Below are positions 8,149 to 17,870 of a stretch of 64,000 nt of DNA, piece by piece. The position numbers and the translations under genes were made by a program. The notes beneath the pieces were generated by a model. It had not been told where the DNA came from and did no database searches. It worked only from the letters and a program-made list of their open reading frames with translations. Within the stretch, counting starts at the first letter, position 1, and each line of letters begins with the position of its first letter. The stretch is from Syntrophus gentianae (GTDB lineage: Bacteria > Desulfobacterota > Syntrophia > Syntrophales > Syntrophaceae), in NCBI RefSeq assembly GCF_900109885.1, contig NZ_FOBS01000005.1, positions 124,001 through 188,000 on the forward strand, in the 5' to 3' direction.

Positions 8149-9705
8149 TCAAACTTCTTTCGCTGCGTTCTTCCCGGCAATGCGCCCGAAAACGACACAA
8201 TCCGCCATCGCCACACTGCCGAGACGAACGGCCCCATGGACGCCGCCGGTCACCTCGCCAGCCGCATACAACCCTTTAATCGGTTTCATATTAAAGCCGA
8301 TGACCTGGGCATTTTTGTTAATGACCAGCCCACCCATGGTATGGTGAACTCTCGGCCAGAGCCTGCTGGCATAGAACGGTCCGGTGACCGTCGGTTTGGA
8401 GTCGGGGAAAATCATGCAACCGAAATCGGGGTCCTTCTTGTTTTCCACGTAGGAGTTCCACTTGGCGATCTCTTCCTTGAAGGGAGCGACCGGGATTTTG
8501 TAATTCTTGGCCAACTCTTCCAGGGTGTCGAACTTCTTGATGGCCCCGTTTGCCATGCCTTTCTCCAAGGCGCCGGGAAAGACCTGTTTATTTACGGCAT
8601 AGGAATCGCCGAGAATGATGACCGGCTCGCCGAGGAGAATAATCGCATCGGCACGTTCCTTCCGGTTTCCCGTTTCCTTGAAGAACCGCTTCCCCGTTTT
8701 GGGATAGATCATGGGGCCATAGCCGACGAGCCTTTCACAGAAGAGGGGTACGTAGCCGAAGCCTTTTTCATCGGGGCTTGTCCAGGGACCAAGTTGAATC
8801 CAGTCCATCTGGACGTCCATGGCCCCGGCTATGCAAGCTGCAAGCAAGGCCTCGCCCGTTGCTCCGGGCTGGTTTGTCGAATCGAATTTCTCATTGAGCC
8901 GGGGATCGTGCACCTGACGCAGGACAACATCATTGGAAAAACCGCCGGAACTCAGGACCACGGCCTTTCGGGCTCGAATGAAAGCGGTTTTTCCCGAGTT
9001 TTCGTTTGGAAAGGTGAAGTTGTTGCGAACTTCAATCCCGATAAACCGCTCATTCGAATCGACGACAAACCGGACCATCTTGGTGCGCGTTTTGAGTTTT
9101 ATCCCAAGTTCCTTGGATTTGCTCAGCATCTTGTTCAAGAGACCGGAGCCGGAGGCATTTTCGGTCTGATGGGCCCTTTTGACAGAATGGCCGCCATGGA
9201 AGTTGAGGCGTGGGAATTTAGCCCCCAGGTACGTTTCACTCCATTCGAGGGCGTCCTTGGACTGGTAGGCGACAGCCTTCGCCAGTTCGATATGATTCAG
9301 ATAGGCGCCCGCTTTCAGCATATCCTGAAGCATGAGTTCGGGTGAATCCTTAACCCCGTTCTCCTGCTGCAACTTCGTACCGGCAGCAGCGAAATCCCCG
9401 CCGTTAATGATCGAATTTCCTCCATGAAGGGGCATTTTTTCAATGATCACCACCTCAGCCCCGGCGTTCCGCGCCTCAATGGCGGCGGCAAAGCCCGCGA
9501 AACCGCTGCCGATGACCACCACGTCGTATGTTTCATCCCATGTCTTGGGAATGCTTCTATCTGCCGCTTCTGCCTTTCCTCCCATGAGGTTCAGGGCCAT
9601 GGTTCCTGTAGAGGCCATGATACCCGCACCAACTGCGCCCTTGAAAAGCTGTCGTCGAGTTATCTCTGTTTTCTTCTCGGAATCATCCTTTGCCCCATTG
9701 CTCAT
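8149..9705 (-). CDS. Second Tat-exported FAD flavoprotein, fumarate-reductase superfamily
   Basis: 518 residues from the ATG at 9705, which has AAGGAGG 6 nt upstream; a TTG two codons earlier is rejected. A Tat motif TRRQLFKG (Arg17-18) precedes a signal ending near AEA. The FAD motif VVIGSGFAGFAAA and EKMPLHGGNS are clear. HHTMGG (454/455) and the catalytic-type Arg in GAVRLGS (494) remain, but the usual RLGGN is RLGS and the segment around GKRFFKETGNRKER differs from the first flavoprotein. It therefore probably acts on a different unsaturated acid. The giant quinone-linked cytochrome follows in the same direction and is the likely electron partner. Confidence 0.85.
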   Translation of the reverse strand: MSNGAKDDSEKKTEITRRQLFKGAVGAGIMASTGTMALNLMGGKAEAADRSIPKTWDETYDVVVIGSGFAGFAAAIEARNAGAEVVIIEKMPLHGGNSIINGGDFAAAGTKLQQENGVKDSPELMLQDMLKAGAYLNHIELAKAVAYQSKDALEWSETYLGAKFPRLNFHGGHSVKRAHQTENASGSGLLNKMLSKSKELGIKLKTRTKMVRFVVDSNERFIGIEVRNNFTFPNENSGKTAFIRARKAVVLSSGGFSNDVVLRQVHDPRLNEKFDSTNQPGATGEALLAACIAGAMDVQMDWIQLGPWTSPDEKGFGYVPLFCERLVGYGPMIYPKTGKRFFKETGNRKERADAIILLGEPVIILGDSYAVNKQVFPGALEKGMANGAIKKFDTLEELAKNYKIPVAPFKEEIAKWNSYVENKKDPDFGCMIFPDSKPTVTGPFYASRLWPRVHHTMGGLVINKNAQVIGFNMKPIKGLYAAGEVTGGVHGAVRLGSVAMADCVVFGRIAGKNAAKEV

Positions 9706-9778
9706 AAACAACCTCCTTCACAATTATCCTGAGTTAATAGAAACGATATGGCCAAAATAGCACACTTATCCTCACTGG

Positions 9779-9807
9779 ACTATAAAGGCAGGGATTTCTT
9801 GTGTCAA
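9779..9807 (-). promoter_or_regulatory. Sigma-70-type promoter for the second flavoprotein/giant cytochrome operon
   Basis: TTGACA (9802-9807) and TATAGT (9779-9784) are separated by exactly 17 bp on the minus strand, matching the consensus at 6/6 and 5/6. Transcription would start about 65 nt before the ATG at 9705. The rest of the 9706-10027 gap shows no gene. Confidence 0.75.
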
Positions 9808-10027
9808 GCGTATTCTGCCCCTGCCATTGCTACAAGGGCCTAAAACGGGTCAACAGGAACTTTTATGATTTGTTCGGTTGGCGTGTCATTATGAGAGATA
9901 GAGTGTATCATCAGAGAAGGGAAAGGTTTTTGATTTCCAGAAAGCTGCAGACAACAGCCGGCAAAGAAGAAAAAAGGGATTTCAACCCTACCGCAATCTT
10001 AAATGCTCGATTTTTATTGAATATATA

Positions 10028-10105
10028 TGGGGTGAGTGAAGGGACTTGAACCCTCAACCTCCGGGGCCACAACCCGGCACTCTGACCATTTGAGCTACAC
10101 CCACC
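10028..10105 (-). tRNA. tRNA-His (anticodon GTG)
   Basis: The acceptor GTGGGTG pairs with CACTCAC (one G-U), the anticodon stem-loop is CCGGG-TTGTGGC-CCCGG with anticodon GTG, and the T-loop is TTCAAGT. The tRNA-His-specific extra 5' G (position -1, base 10105) faces C73, and CCA is encoded. It lies 8 bp downstream of tRNA-Arg(TCT) in the same direction, so the two are co-transcribed. Confidence 0.95.
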
Positions 10106-10113
10106 ATAAGATA

Positions 10114-10190
<77 letters not shown>

Positions 10191-10225
10191 ATGAAAGCAA
10201 GAAAGCCATTACTGAAGGAGCTGAG

Positions 10226-10254
10226 TATCTAAACTGCTTTTCTTTTTTTGTCAA
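10226..10254 (-). promoter_or_regulatory. Promoter of the tRNA-Arg/tRNA-His unit
   Basis: On the minus strand TTGACA (10249-10254) is followed after 17 bp by TAGATA (10226-10231), about 36 bp before the first tRNA base. The -35 is perfect and the -10 is weak. Between here and dprA (10523) the AT-rich DNA also holds a plus-strand TTGACA at 10304-10309 that could serve dprA, but no well-spaced -10 box; no gene is seen. Confidence 0.6.
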
Positions 10255-10522
10255 GTTCCAATATTCTAAGAGGTGTTTCCTATATTCTTTTTTGTAAAAA
10301 TGCTTGACACCATGATATTATTCTATAAAAGTACAACGCCTTTTATTCATGAATTTTCATATGTACGAATATTGCAGATGCGTTATCATCGATTCGTAAT
10401 GAGCAGCGATATTCAGGATCTCAATCTTATATTTCTGCGGTTCTTTCCTTATACTTATGCACTGAAGAGACTCTTTTCTTCCAAAACCGCATAAGGCAGG
10501 TACGCTCTTAAAGTCTGGAGTC

Positions 10523-11707
10523 ATGGATAACAACGAGCTGTTATATTGGTTGGCCTTGAGGTCCGTAAATGGCATCGGGAATCTTTCATTCAAGTCCCTT
10601 CTTGAATCCTTTGCATCCCCTTACCATGTATTCCGAGCCACTTATTCTGAACTCGTAAGGATTCCCGGCATCGGTCCCAAGACCGCGTCATCGATCAAGG
10701 CATTTCAAAACTGGCAAAAGCTTGAAAATGAGTTGAAGGAGCTGAAAAAATTTCAGATCCATCTGGTGACCTGCCATGACGAACAGTATCCGGTCATCCT
10801 GAAGAATACGTATGACTATCCGCCAATCCTTTATGTTAAAGGAAGCCTTGAAGAAAATGACCTGAATATTGCAATGGTCGGATCACGGATGGCCAGCACC
10901 TATGGGATCTATACGACGGAAAGACTTGCCAGAGAGCTTGCCTTAAAGGGAATGACCGTCGTCAGCGGAATGGCCAGAGGCATTGATTCAGCGGCGCATA
11001 GGGGAGCCCTAGCCGGGAGAGGAAGAACGATTGCTGTTTTGGGCTGCGGACTTGACGTCATCTATCCTCCTGAGAATAAGGAACTTTATACCAAAATTAC
11101 CGACAACGGCGCCGTTATTTCCGAGTTTGCCCTGGGAACACCCCCGAATGCTCCCAATTTTCCCATGCGCAATCGAATTATCAGCGGTCTTTCTCTGGGT
11201 GTCGTCGTGGTCGAAGCGAACGATCGCAGCGGTTCTTTGATCACTGCCCGGATCGCCATGGAGCAGGGACGGGAAGTTTTTGCCGTTCCGGGTAGTATCG
11301 ATTCATGCGGATCGCGTGGCAGCCACAGATTGATCAAGGAAGGGGCAAAATTGATCGAAAATGTCGATGATATTCTCGAGGAAATTCTGCCTCAGATAAA
11401 CCGAAACCAGGGGAATTCCTTCCCGGATAAACAGGGAGAAGGCAAAGACCGTCCAAAAATGGAACGGCCGGATCAGATAGCGCCCATTCCCGCCGCGTCG
11501 TCAAAGGTTTCGTTCAGCGAAAACGAAAAAATGATTTTAAATATCCTGACAACCAAAGCCGTTGACATCGACTCCATTATTGCCAAGTCAGGTCTGAGTG
11601 TTAATGAGACAATGAGTTGTCTTTTAAATCTGGAACTGTACGACACGATTCTGCAGTTGCCCGGAAAGCTTTATAAACTTAAGGAGGCTCCATGCCCGAT
11701 TCCCTGA
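10523..11707 (+). CDS. dprA: DprA/Smf, DNA-processing protein A
   Basis: 394 residues. DprA binds incoming single-stranded DNA and loads RecA during natural transformation; it is also found in bacteria not known to be competent. An N-terminal helix-hairpin-helix region (LVRIPGIGPKTASSI) is followed by the Rossmann-like DNA-processing domain with VGSRMASTYG, VVSGMARGIDSAAH, VLGCGLDVIYPPEN, SLGVVVVEANDRSGSLITA and VFAVPGSI, all hallmark DprA segments. A C-terminal winged-helix domain of about 60 residues follows (ILNILTTKAVDIDSI...). The gene overlaps topA by 16 bp, a common pairing in bacteria. Confidence 0.96.
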   Translation: MDNNELLYWLALRSVNGIGNLSFKSLLESFASPYHVFRATYSELVRIPGIGPKTASSIKAFQNWQKLENELKELKKFQIHLVTCHDEQYPVILKNTYDYPPILYVKGSLEENDLNIAMVGSRMASTYGIYTTERLARELALKGMTVVSGMARGIDSAAHRGALAGRGRTIAVLGCGLDVIYPPENKELYTKITDNGAVISEFALGTPPNAPNFPMRNRIISGLSLGVVVVEANDRSGSLITARIAMEQGREVFAVPGSIDSCGSRGSHRLIKEGAKLIENVDDILEEILPQINRNQGNSFPDKQGEGKDRPKMERPDQIAPIPAASSKVSFSENEKMILNILTTKAVDIDSIIAKSGLSVNETMSCLLNLELYDTILQLPGKLYKLKEAPCPIP

Positions 11708-13977
11708 TCATTGTCGAATCCCCGACAAAGGTAAAAACCATCAAAAAATATCTCGGAGCGGATTATGATGTCCTGGCTTCGAAAGGGCATATCAAAGACC
11801 TGCCTAAAAAGACGCTGGGGATTGATCCGCAGAATGAATTCCAGCCCACTTACAGCATTCTCGAAGACAAAAAAAAGATCATCTCCGATTTAAAGAAAGC
11901 AGCAAAAAATGTAACCCGGATCTTTCTTGCTCCTGATCCGGATCGCGAAGGGGAGGCGATTGCCTGGCACATTGCGGAAGAAATCAATCTTAAGAATAAG
12001 GAAGTTTACCGTGTCCTCTTCAATGACCTGACGAAAAACACGATCCTGGATGCACTCAGCCATCCCTGTGAGCTGGACTTCAATAAATACGAGGCCCAGC
12101 AGACAAGACGCATCCTCGACCGGTTGGTCGGCTATCAGATCAGTCCGCTTCTCTGGGAAAAGGTTAAAAGAGGGCTCAGCGCGGGTCGCGTCCAATCTGT
12201 GGCCGTGCGGATGATCTGCGAACGGGAAGAAGAAATCAATTCGTTCAAACCGGAAGAATACTGGAACATCGCCGTCCAGCTCAAAGGCGCCAATCCTCCG
12301 CCTTTCGAAGCCAAGCTGGTCAAGATTCACGGCAAGAAGGCAAAAGTAGCGAACGCGGCACAGGCCCAGGAAATTGTCAGCCGCTTGTCGGTCCCAATCC
12401 ATGGGGATACCGATGCTCTTTCAGGGCCTTCATTCATCGTCAGCAAGCTGGAAAAGAAAGAGGTCAAGAAGGCCTCCCTACCCCCTTTCACCACGAGCAA
12501 ACTGCAGCAGGAAGCATCCCGGTTGCTGCGCTTTTCGGCAAAAAAAACCATGATGACGGCCCAGAAGCTCTACGAGGGGATTGAACTGGGAGAAGAAGGG
12601 CCGGTCGGACTGATTACTTACATGAGGACGGACTCCGTACGTATTGCCGAAGATGCCCTGCAGGAGGTTCGCTCTTATATCCGGGGAAATTATGATCCTC
12701 CCTTTCTACCGTCAAAAGCACATATCTTCAAAAACAAAGGGAAAACTCAGGATGCCCATGAAGCGATCCGTCCTGCTTCAATGAATTACAAACCTCAGAA
12801 TGTTAAAAATTTTCTGACGGCCGATCAATTCCGCCTTTATTCGCTGATCTGGAATCGCTTCGTTGCCAGTCAGATGAATCCCGCGATTTACGATCAAACG
12901 ACCATCCATGTTTCGGCTGATCCGTATCTGTTCCGTGCTCAGGGGGCAATTCTGAAATTCGCCGGTTATACCATCGTCTATACTGAGGGGAAAGAAGACA
13001 AGGAACAACCGGATGAAATGGAATCCGGCAACATCCTTCCCGATGTCAAGGAGGACGAACTTCTGACCCTTTTGAAAGTCCAGTCCGATCAGAAATTTAC
13101 CCAACCGCCACCGAGATTTTCCGAAGCCTCCCTGGTTCGTGAGCTTGAAGAAAAAGGCATTGGACGCCCCAGCACCTATGCCACCATTTTGAGCACCATT
13201 CAGGATCGGAATTATGCGAGTCTGGAACAGGGCAAGTTTCATCCCACCGAATTGGGAATGATCGTCACGGAACTGCTCGTTAAAAACTTTCCCAAAGTGA
13301 TGGATGTGTCTTTCACGGCCTCGATGGAAAATCAGCTCGACCTGATTGAAGAAGGAAAACAGAAGCGCCTTGACACCCTGCAGGAATTTTACGCCCCATT
13401 TGAAGAAGATCTGAGCAAAGCCAAACTCGAAATGAGAAATATCAAGCGCGAAGAGACGCCTACCGATCTGATTTGCGATAAATGTTCGAGTCCCATGGTC
13501 ATTAAATGGGGAAGAAATGGGAAATTCCTTGCCTGTTCAAACTATCCCGAGTGCAAGAATACCAGAAACATCACCCCAGGCAACGGTAGTGAAAAGACGG
13601 CTCAGGGAGGTGAAATGACAGAGACCCTTTGTCCTCAATGCGGGAAGAACATGATGGTCAAACACGGCCGTTTCGGCCGCTTTCTGGGCTGTTCCGGCTA
13701 TCCCGACTGTAAGTTTACGATGCCGATCAGCCTTGGAGTGAAATGCCCGCAGGAAGGCTGTAACGGTCAAATCATTGAAAAGCGCACAAAAAGGGGGCGA
13801 AGTTTCTTCGGTTGCTCCAACTATCCTGATTGCACCTTTGCCCTCTGGGATAGACCGGTCCCGGAACCCTGTCCTCAGTGCAACTCCCCCTTTCTCGTTG
13901 AAAAGTACGCACGGAATGAAGGAAGCTACAAGGCCTGCCCCAACAAGGAATGCGGTTATCGGGACAAGAATGAATAG
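11692..13977 (+). CDS. topA: DNA topoisomerase I with four C-terminal zinc ribbons
   Basis: 761 residues; relaxes negative supercoils by single-strand cleavage. The TOPRIM domain has [10 protein letters not shown] and [16 protein letters not shown]. The catalytic tyrosine is Tyr310 in [10 protein letters not shown]. The [25 protein letters not shown] segment is typical. The C-terminus carries four Cys4 zinc ribbons (starting CDKC, CPQC, CPQEGC and CPQC) that bind single-stranded DNA. AAGGAGG sits inside the end of dprA, 4 nt before this ATG, so the two genes are translationally coupled. Confidence 0.98.
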   Translation: MPDSLIIVESPTKVKTIKKYLGADYDVLASKGHIKDLPKKTLGIDPQNEFQPTYSILEDKKKIISDLKKAAKNVTRIFLAPDPDREGEAIAWHIAEEINLKNKEVYRVLFNDLTKNTILDALSHPCELDFNKYEAQQTRRILDRLVGYQISPLLWEKVKRGLSAGRVQSVAVRMICEREEEINSFKPEEYWNIAVQLKGANPPPFEAKLVKIHGKKAKVANAAQAQEIVSRLSVPIHGDTDALSGPSFIVSKLEKKEVKKASLPPFTTSKLQQEASRLLRFSAKKTMMTAQKLYEGIELGEEGPVGLITYMRTDSVRIAEDALQEVRSYIRGNYDPPFLPSKAHIFKNKGKTQDAHEAIRPASMNYKPQNVKNFLTADQFRLYSLIWNRFVASQMNPAIYDQTTIHVSADPYLFRAQGAILKFAGYTIVYTEGKEDKEQPDEMESGNILPDVKEDELLTLLKVQSDQKFTQPPPRFSEASLVRELEEKGIGRPSTYATILSTIQDRNYASLEQGKFHPTELGMIVTELLVKNFPKVMDVSFTASMENQLDLIEEGKQKRLDTLQEFYAPFEEDLSKAKLEMRNIKREETPTDLICDKCSSPMVIKWGRNGKFLACSNYPECKNTRNITPGNGSEKTAQGGEMTETLCPQCGKNMMVKHGRFGRFLGCSGYPDCKFTMPISLGVKCPQEGCNGQIIEKRTKRGRSFFGCSNYPDCTFALWDRPVPEPCPQCNSPFLVEKYARNEGSYKACPNKECGYRDKNE

Positions 13978-14012
13978 TTTTTCCAAGACCGCGCCTTTTT
14001 AAAGGAAAGAAC

Positions 14013-15338
14013 TTGAGCAAAGATTCCCCCATCCTCATTGTCGGCGCCGGTCTGGCCGGTTGCGAAGCAGCATGGCAACTCCTCAATTTGGGACATTCCG
14101 TTGTCCTCTATGAGATGAAGCCTGTGAAATTTTCACCGGCCCATCGTTCCAACGCCCTGGCAGAGCTGGTCTGCAGCAATTCGCTCCGTTCCAACTTAAC
14201 GGATAACGCAGCGGGTCTTCTGAAAGAAGAAATGCGCCGGATGAATTCGCTGATCATGAAAGCGGCAGACGAAACTTCCGTTCCGGCCGGAAAGGCACTG
14301 GCCGTCGACCGCCATGCTTTTTCCCGATTTGTTGAAGATTCCCTCAAGGCCTTTCCTCGGCTGACCCTGATCCGCAGAGAAATTCTCGACATTCCGTCGG
14401 ATGGTATTGTGATTATCGCCACGGGACCTCTGACTTCGGATGGCTTATCTCAAAACATCGCCAGAATAACGGACAGTTCCTATCTCTATTTTTACGACGC
14501 GATTTCACCAATCATCGAGGGAGACTCGATTGATTACGAAAAAGTGTTTCGAGCTTCCAGGTATGACGCCCAGGATCCGGGCGACTACCTGAACTGCCCC
14601 ATGGATAAAGAGGAGTACGAAGAATTCTGGAAAACGCTGATCGAGGGGAAAACCGTTCCGCTTCGAGAATTTGAGGATCCAAAATATTTTGAAGGCTGCC
14701 TTCCCATTGAAGTGATCGCCAGCCGGGGAATTTCCACGCTGCTGTTCGGCCCCATGAAACCGGTGGGAATTCTCAATCCGAAAACGGGAAAAACCCCTTA
14801 TGCGGTGATACAGCTTCGCCAGGAAAACCGGGAGGCAACCCTTTTTAACATCGTCGGATTTCAAACCAAGCTGACCTGGCCTGAACAAGCCCGGATATTC
14901 CGAACAATTCCCGGGCTTGAAAAGGCGGAATTTTCCAGGTATGGAAGCATCCATCGGAACACCTTCATCAATGCCCCTGCTTTATTGAAAAACACCCTGC
15001 AATTGAAGAAAGACGAGCACATTTTTTTCGCGGGACAGATCTCCGGCGTCGAAGGTTATATCGAATCAACAGCCATGGGATTGATCGCTGGATTGAGCGC
15101 CTCCGCCTTGTATACCGGCAAGCCGTTCCTTCCGCCGCCACCGGTCACTGCCATGGGTGCGCTTTTAAACCATATCACCTCTACGGAGAGCCGGCATTTT
15201 CAACCGATGAACATCAACTGGGGCTTATTTCCACCCCTGCCTCAAAAGGTAAAAAAAAGAGAGCGCGGAGCCTGTCATGCCCTTCGCGCCCTTGAATCCC
15301 TGGAACGATGGAAATCGGAAAACTTCATGGAAAGCTGA
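14013..15338 (+). CDS. trmFO: TrmFO, folate/FAD-dependent tRNA (uracil-5-)-methyltransferase
   Basis: 441 residues. It methylates U54 of tRNA using 5,10-methylenetetrahydrofolate and FADH2. The N-terminus has the GidA-like FAD motif [14 protein letters not shown], then [14 protein letters not shown] and [11 protein letters not shown], which are TrmFO signatures. The C-terminal part has [17 protein letters not shown] and [10 protein letters not shown]. The start is TTG at 14013 with AAAGGAAAG upstream, 35 bp after topA, so it belongs to the dprA-topA-trmFO unit. Confidence 0.96.
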   Translation: MSKDSPILIVGAGLAGCEAAWQLLNLGHSVVLYEMKPVKFSPAHRSNALAELVCSNSLRSNLTDNAAGLLKEEMRRMNSLIMKAADETSVPAGKALAVDRHAFSRFVEDSLKAFPRLTLIRREILDIPSDGIVIIATGPLTSDGLSQNIARITDSSYLYFYDAISPIIEGDSIDYEKVFRASRYDAQDPGDYLNCPMDKEEYEEFWKTLIEGKTVPLREFEDPKYFEGCLPIEVIASRGISTLLFGPMKPVGILNPKTGKTPYAVIQLRQENREATLFNIVGFQTKLTWPEQARIFRTIPGLEKAEFSRYGSIHRNTFINAPALLKNTLQLKKDEHIFFAGQISGVEGYIESTAMGLIAGLSASALYTGKPFLPPPPVTAMGALLNHITSTESRHFQPMNINWGLFPPLPQKVKKRERGACHALRALESLERWKSENFMES

Positions 15339-15344
15339 AAGTTC

Positions 15345-15471
15345 TCTTACACCGAGTTACGTTCAAAAGGATGACAAGGCGGCAAGGAGGAGGCGACGCA
15401 GTCGTATAAATGATACGTCGAGGAGCCGACGACAAAGCCAACACAGTTAGCCAAATGAAGGCAACTTGGTA
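15345..15471. repeat. Structured intergenic element between convergent genes
   Basis: The gap between trmFO and the convergent lytic transglycosylase holds GC-rich interleaved palindromes: CGTAT/ATACG at 403-417 of the 15000s with a 5-nt loop, and CGTCG/CGACG at 15416-15431, sharing arms so that only one forms at a time. It looks like a dispersed extragenic palindromic element or a bidirectional terminator rather than coding DNA. I saw no second copy in this window, so repeat status is inferred from form only. Confidence 0.35.
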
Positions 15472-16263
15472 TTACACCTCTGTTGCTTTGGAATAGTGTG
15501 CCGTAACTCTGGAAACATAATTTCTTGTCTCCACGGGCATTTTCTCAGGATTTTTCTCCACATTGCCCATTCCCCAATTATAGGCGGCCAGGGCGAGGTT
15601 CACGTTTCCATGGTAACGGTTCAGCAGTCCCTTAAGGTATCGCGTGCCGGCCATAATGTTTTCTTCCGGATTATAGGAATTTTTGACTCCCAGATCCTTT
15701 GCCGTGGCCGGCATTAACTGCATTAACCCCATGGCGCCTTTGGGTGAGGTGCTGCTCGCCTTGAAATTACTTTCCACTTTGATGACGCTTTTAATCAATT
15801 GAGCATCCACACCATACGTTTGAGATGCCTTTTGGATCAGATCATCGTAATTCCCACCTGAAGAAGAGGTGTCAGGCACTTCGTCCTTGGGAGAAGGCAT
15901 TGACTCTTCTTGATCTACGGTTCTTTTTGAAGCATAGGCGGAAAACAGGCCATACATCCCGTCAAAGATTTCTGCGGTACTATCTTTCTCCGTTTCCCCT
16001 GACATCATCCTCAGTAACTGGCTGTTCATTCTAAGTTCGATCCGCTTCAGCATGAATTCAATTTGTGTTTTATCCGGTAATGCTGAATCTTCTGAAGGCA
16101 GTGGACAACTTGATGAAGAATTTACAGCGTCCTGAAGCAATTCACTAAACTTGGAACCGGAATCGGAATCACTCCGATTCAAGCTCTCAGCTTTTTTTCG
16201 AAAATCACCGGGAAGGATTCGATTCTCTTCACGGTTACTTATTATGGAATATGGTGTCGACAT
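15472..16263 (-). CDS. Soluble lytic transglycosylase (SLT domain)
   Basis: 263 residues. The C-terminal SLT/goose-lysozyme-like domain (about 150-258) cleaves peptidoglycan glycosidic bonds: the catalytic Glu is in VIKVESNFKASSTSPKGAMGLMQLMPATA, followed by NPEENIMAGTRYLKGLLNRY and ALAAYNWG. The N-terminal 140 residues are polar and low in structure, with no clear signal peptide. Together with an unanchored N-terminus and a neighbouring HD-GYP regulator, this allows a specialised role such as local wall opening for a flagellum or another envelope machine. That role is inference. The ribosome site is weak. Confidence 0.88.
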   Translation of the reverse strand: MSTPYSIISNREENRILPGDFRKKAESLNRSDSDSGSKFSELLQDAVNSSSSCPLPSEDSALPDKTQIEFMLKRIELRMNSQLLRMMSGETEKDSTAEIFDGMYGLFSAYASKRTVDQEESMPSPKDEVPDTSSSGGNYDDLIQKASQTYGVDAQLIKSVIKVESNFKASSTSPKGAMGLMQLMPATAKDLGVKNSYNPEENIMAGTRYLKGLLNRYHGNVNLALAAYNWGMGNVEKNPEKMPVETRNYVSRVTAHYSKATEV

Positions 16264-16310
16264 GGCCTATTAAACGACATATCATGAATTTTCATGATGA
16301 ATTTTTTATT

Positions 16311-17837
16311 TTAGATGCTTTGCAAAAAGCATTCAACAAGGTGAGAATCGAATTGTGTATTCCCGTTTTTCCGGAGCTCACGGATTGCAGAATTTATAGA
16401 CATTGAATTTCGATAAGGGCGGTTGGTGGTCATTGCATCAAATGAATCGGCAATGGCCAGTATCCTGGATAAGAAGGGGATATCGTCCCCGGAAAGCCCG
16501 CTGGGATATCCTTTCCCATCGTAACGTTCGTGATGGTGCAGGATGATTTCCCGTTCCCTGTCCAGAAGCATGACCGATTTCAGGATATTTTCGCCAATCC
16601 CGGGGTGACTTTTGATGACCTTATATTCATAATCAGTGAGTTTGTCCGGCTTGAGCAATATTCTATCCGGTATGGCAATCTTGCCTATATCATGCAACAT
16701 GCCGGCGATTCGGACACTTTCAATCTCCTCCGTCGAACACCCCATGTTTTTCGCCATGTTGATGACTTTCTCCATGACTCGATAGGAGTGTTCCTCTGTA
16801 TAAGAGTCACGGACCTGAATCGATGCAACAAGGGATTTAAACGTATCAATCAGATTGCGATAAAGGCTTTCGTATAAAACCTTGTTTTCAACATTCAGGG
16901 ATGCCCGCCTGGTCAGAGTCTGGATATAATCCAGTTCTTTCTTTGAGAACTGGATGCCGCATTCTTTTTTCCGAACCGTCAATACGCCGAAAACCTGGTT
17001 CCGGATCATTAACGGCGCACATATCACAGAGGGAAATATCTCAGGGAGTTCAGCCGAGTTGATAATAACGGACTCATGGCTATGGGCCACTTTCTCCAGC
17101 ATGGGTTTAATCTGCGGAAGGATCTTTACACAATACGTCTCAGAATCTATCCCCTTGATGATATGCGGTACAAATTGACGTCCCTCCGCATCATAAAGCA
17201 GCAGTTCGCAATCCCGCCCCCCAACAACTTTCAAGGCCAGTTCAACAACATCTTTAAAGATATAATCATTATCGCCAAAAGAGTTTTCAATGGCATCATA
17301 AATGTAATTTCGAAGGGATAAATCCTCACACTCATCCTGCAAGCGAAGGTTTTTTACATTCTTCGCCAATTCCTCTTCGGACAAAGCCTGCCTTTTTCTC
17401 AAGGATAAATTGACCTTAAAGAGCAGTTCGTCGAGATTGAAAGGTTTTCGAATGAAATCAACTGCACCTTTTTTCATTGCGGAAACAGAGGTTTCAACTT
17501 CCGGGTACGCGGTCATCATGATGGTGACGACAGTAGGCTGAACTTCTTTGATGCTTTCCAATAAATCAAGCCCGCCCATGATCGGCATCATTACATCACT
17601 GATCACGATATCATAAGTCCTTTTTTTCAGGAGTTTTAAAGCCTCCATCCCGTTTTCAGCTTCAGTTACCTCATAATTTCCCTCACTCTCCAGGGCTTCT
17701 CGAATAAGATTTCTAATTTGTGGATAATCATCAACAACCAGGATTCTTTTTTGATCCATTAAGGAATTTTGCATTTGAACGGCACTGTCCATATCCATAG
17801 CAACCATTTCCGCTATCGTATCAACGTGATAGTTCAT
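16311..17837 (-). CDS. Response regulator with GAF and HD-GYP domains (cyclic-di-GMP phosphodiesterase)
   Basis: 508 residues. A receiver domain is at about 30-145 (RILVVDDY, phospho-acceptor Asp81 in VISDVMMP, KPF), then a GAF-like sensor at about 180-325, then HD-GYP at about 335-505. The HD pair GMLHDIGKIAIPD and the HHERYDGKGYPSGL motif are intact, indicating an active c-di-GMP phosphodiesterase controlled by phosphorylation. The start is uncertain: Met at 17837 has no good ribosome site and an internal Met at 17759 directly precedes the receiver. It lies 47 bp upstream of the transglycosylase in the same direction. No cognate kinase is adjacent. Confidence 0.9.
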   Translation of the reverse strand: MNYHVDTIAEMVAMDMDSAVQMQNSLMDQKRILVVDDYPQIRNLIREALESEGNYEVTEAENGMEALKLLKKRTYDIVISDVMMPIMGGLDLLESIKEVQPTVVTIMMTAYPEVETSVSAMKKGAVDFIRKPFNLDELLFKVNLSLRKRQALSEEELAKNVKNLRLQDECEDLSLRNYIYDAIENSFGDNDYIFKDVVELALKVVGGRDCELLLYDAEGRQFVPHIIKGIDSETYCVKILPQIKPMLEKVAHSHESVIINSAELPEIFPSVICAPLMIRNQVFGVLTVRKKECGIQFSKKELDYIQTLTRRASLNVENKVLYESLYRNLIDTFKSLVASIQVRDSYTEEHSYRVMEKVINMAKNMGCSTEEIESVRIAGMLHDIGKIAIPDRILLKPDKLTDYEYKVIKSHPGIGENILKSVMLLDREREIILHHHERYDGKGYPSGLSGDDIPFLSRILAIADSFDAMTTNRPYRNSMSINSAIRELRKNGNTQFDSHLVECFLQSI

Positions 17838-17870
17838 TAAAAAAAGACAGTCAAAAAGCTCATGATCGCA

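Noticed and set aside
7855-9345. A 496-codon plus-strand open frame opposite the second flavoprotein and the start of the giant cytochrome gene
   Set aside because: It has no ribosome site or recognisable motif and lies opposite two certain genes; long antisense frames are expected in GC-rich codon-biased DNA.
10357-10593. 78-codon minus-strand frame upstream of dprA
   Set aside because: Antisense to the dprA start, no ribosome site.
16282-16299. Perfect palindrome ATCATGAATTTTCATGAT-like followed by a T-rich tract on the plus strand
   Set aside because: A terminator in this orientation would have no transcript to end, since both flanking genes are on the minus strand; probably incidental or an operator, not supportable.
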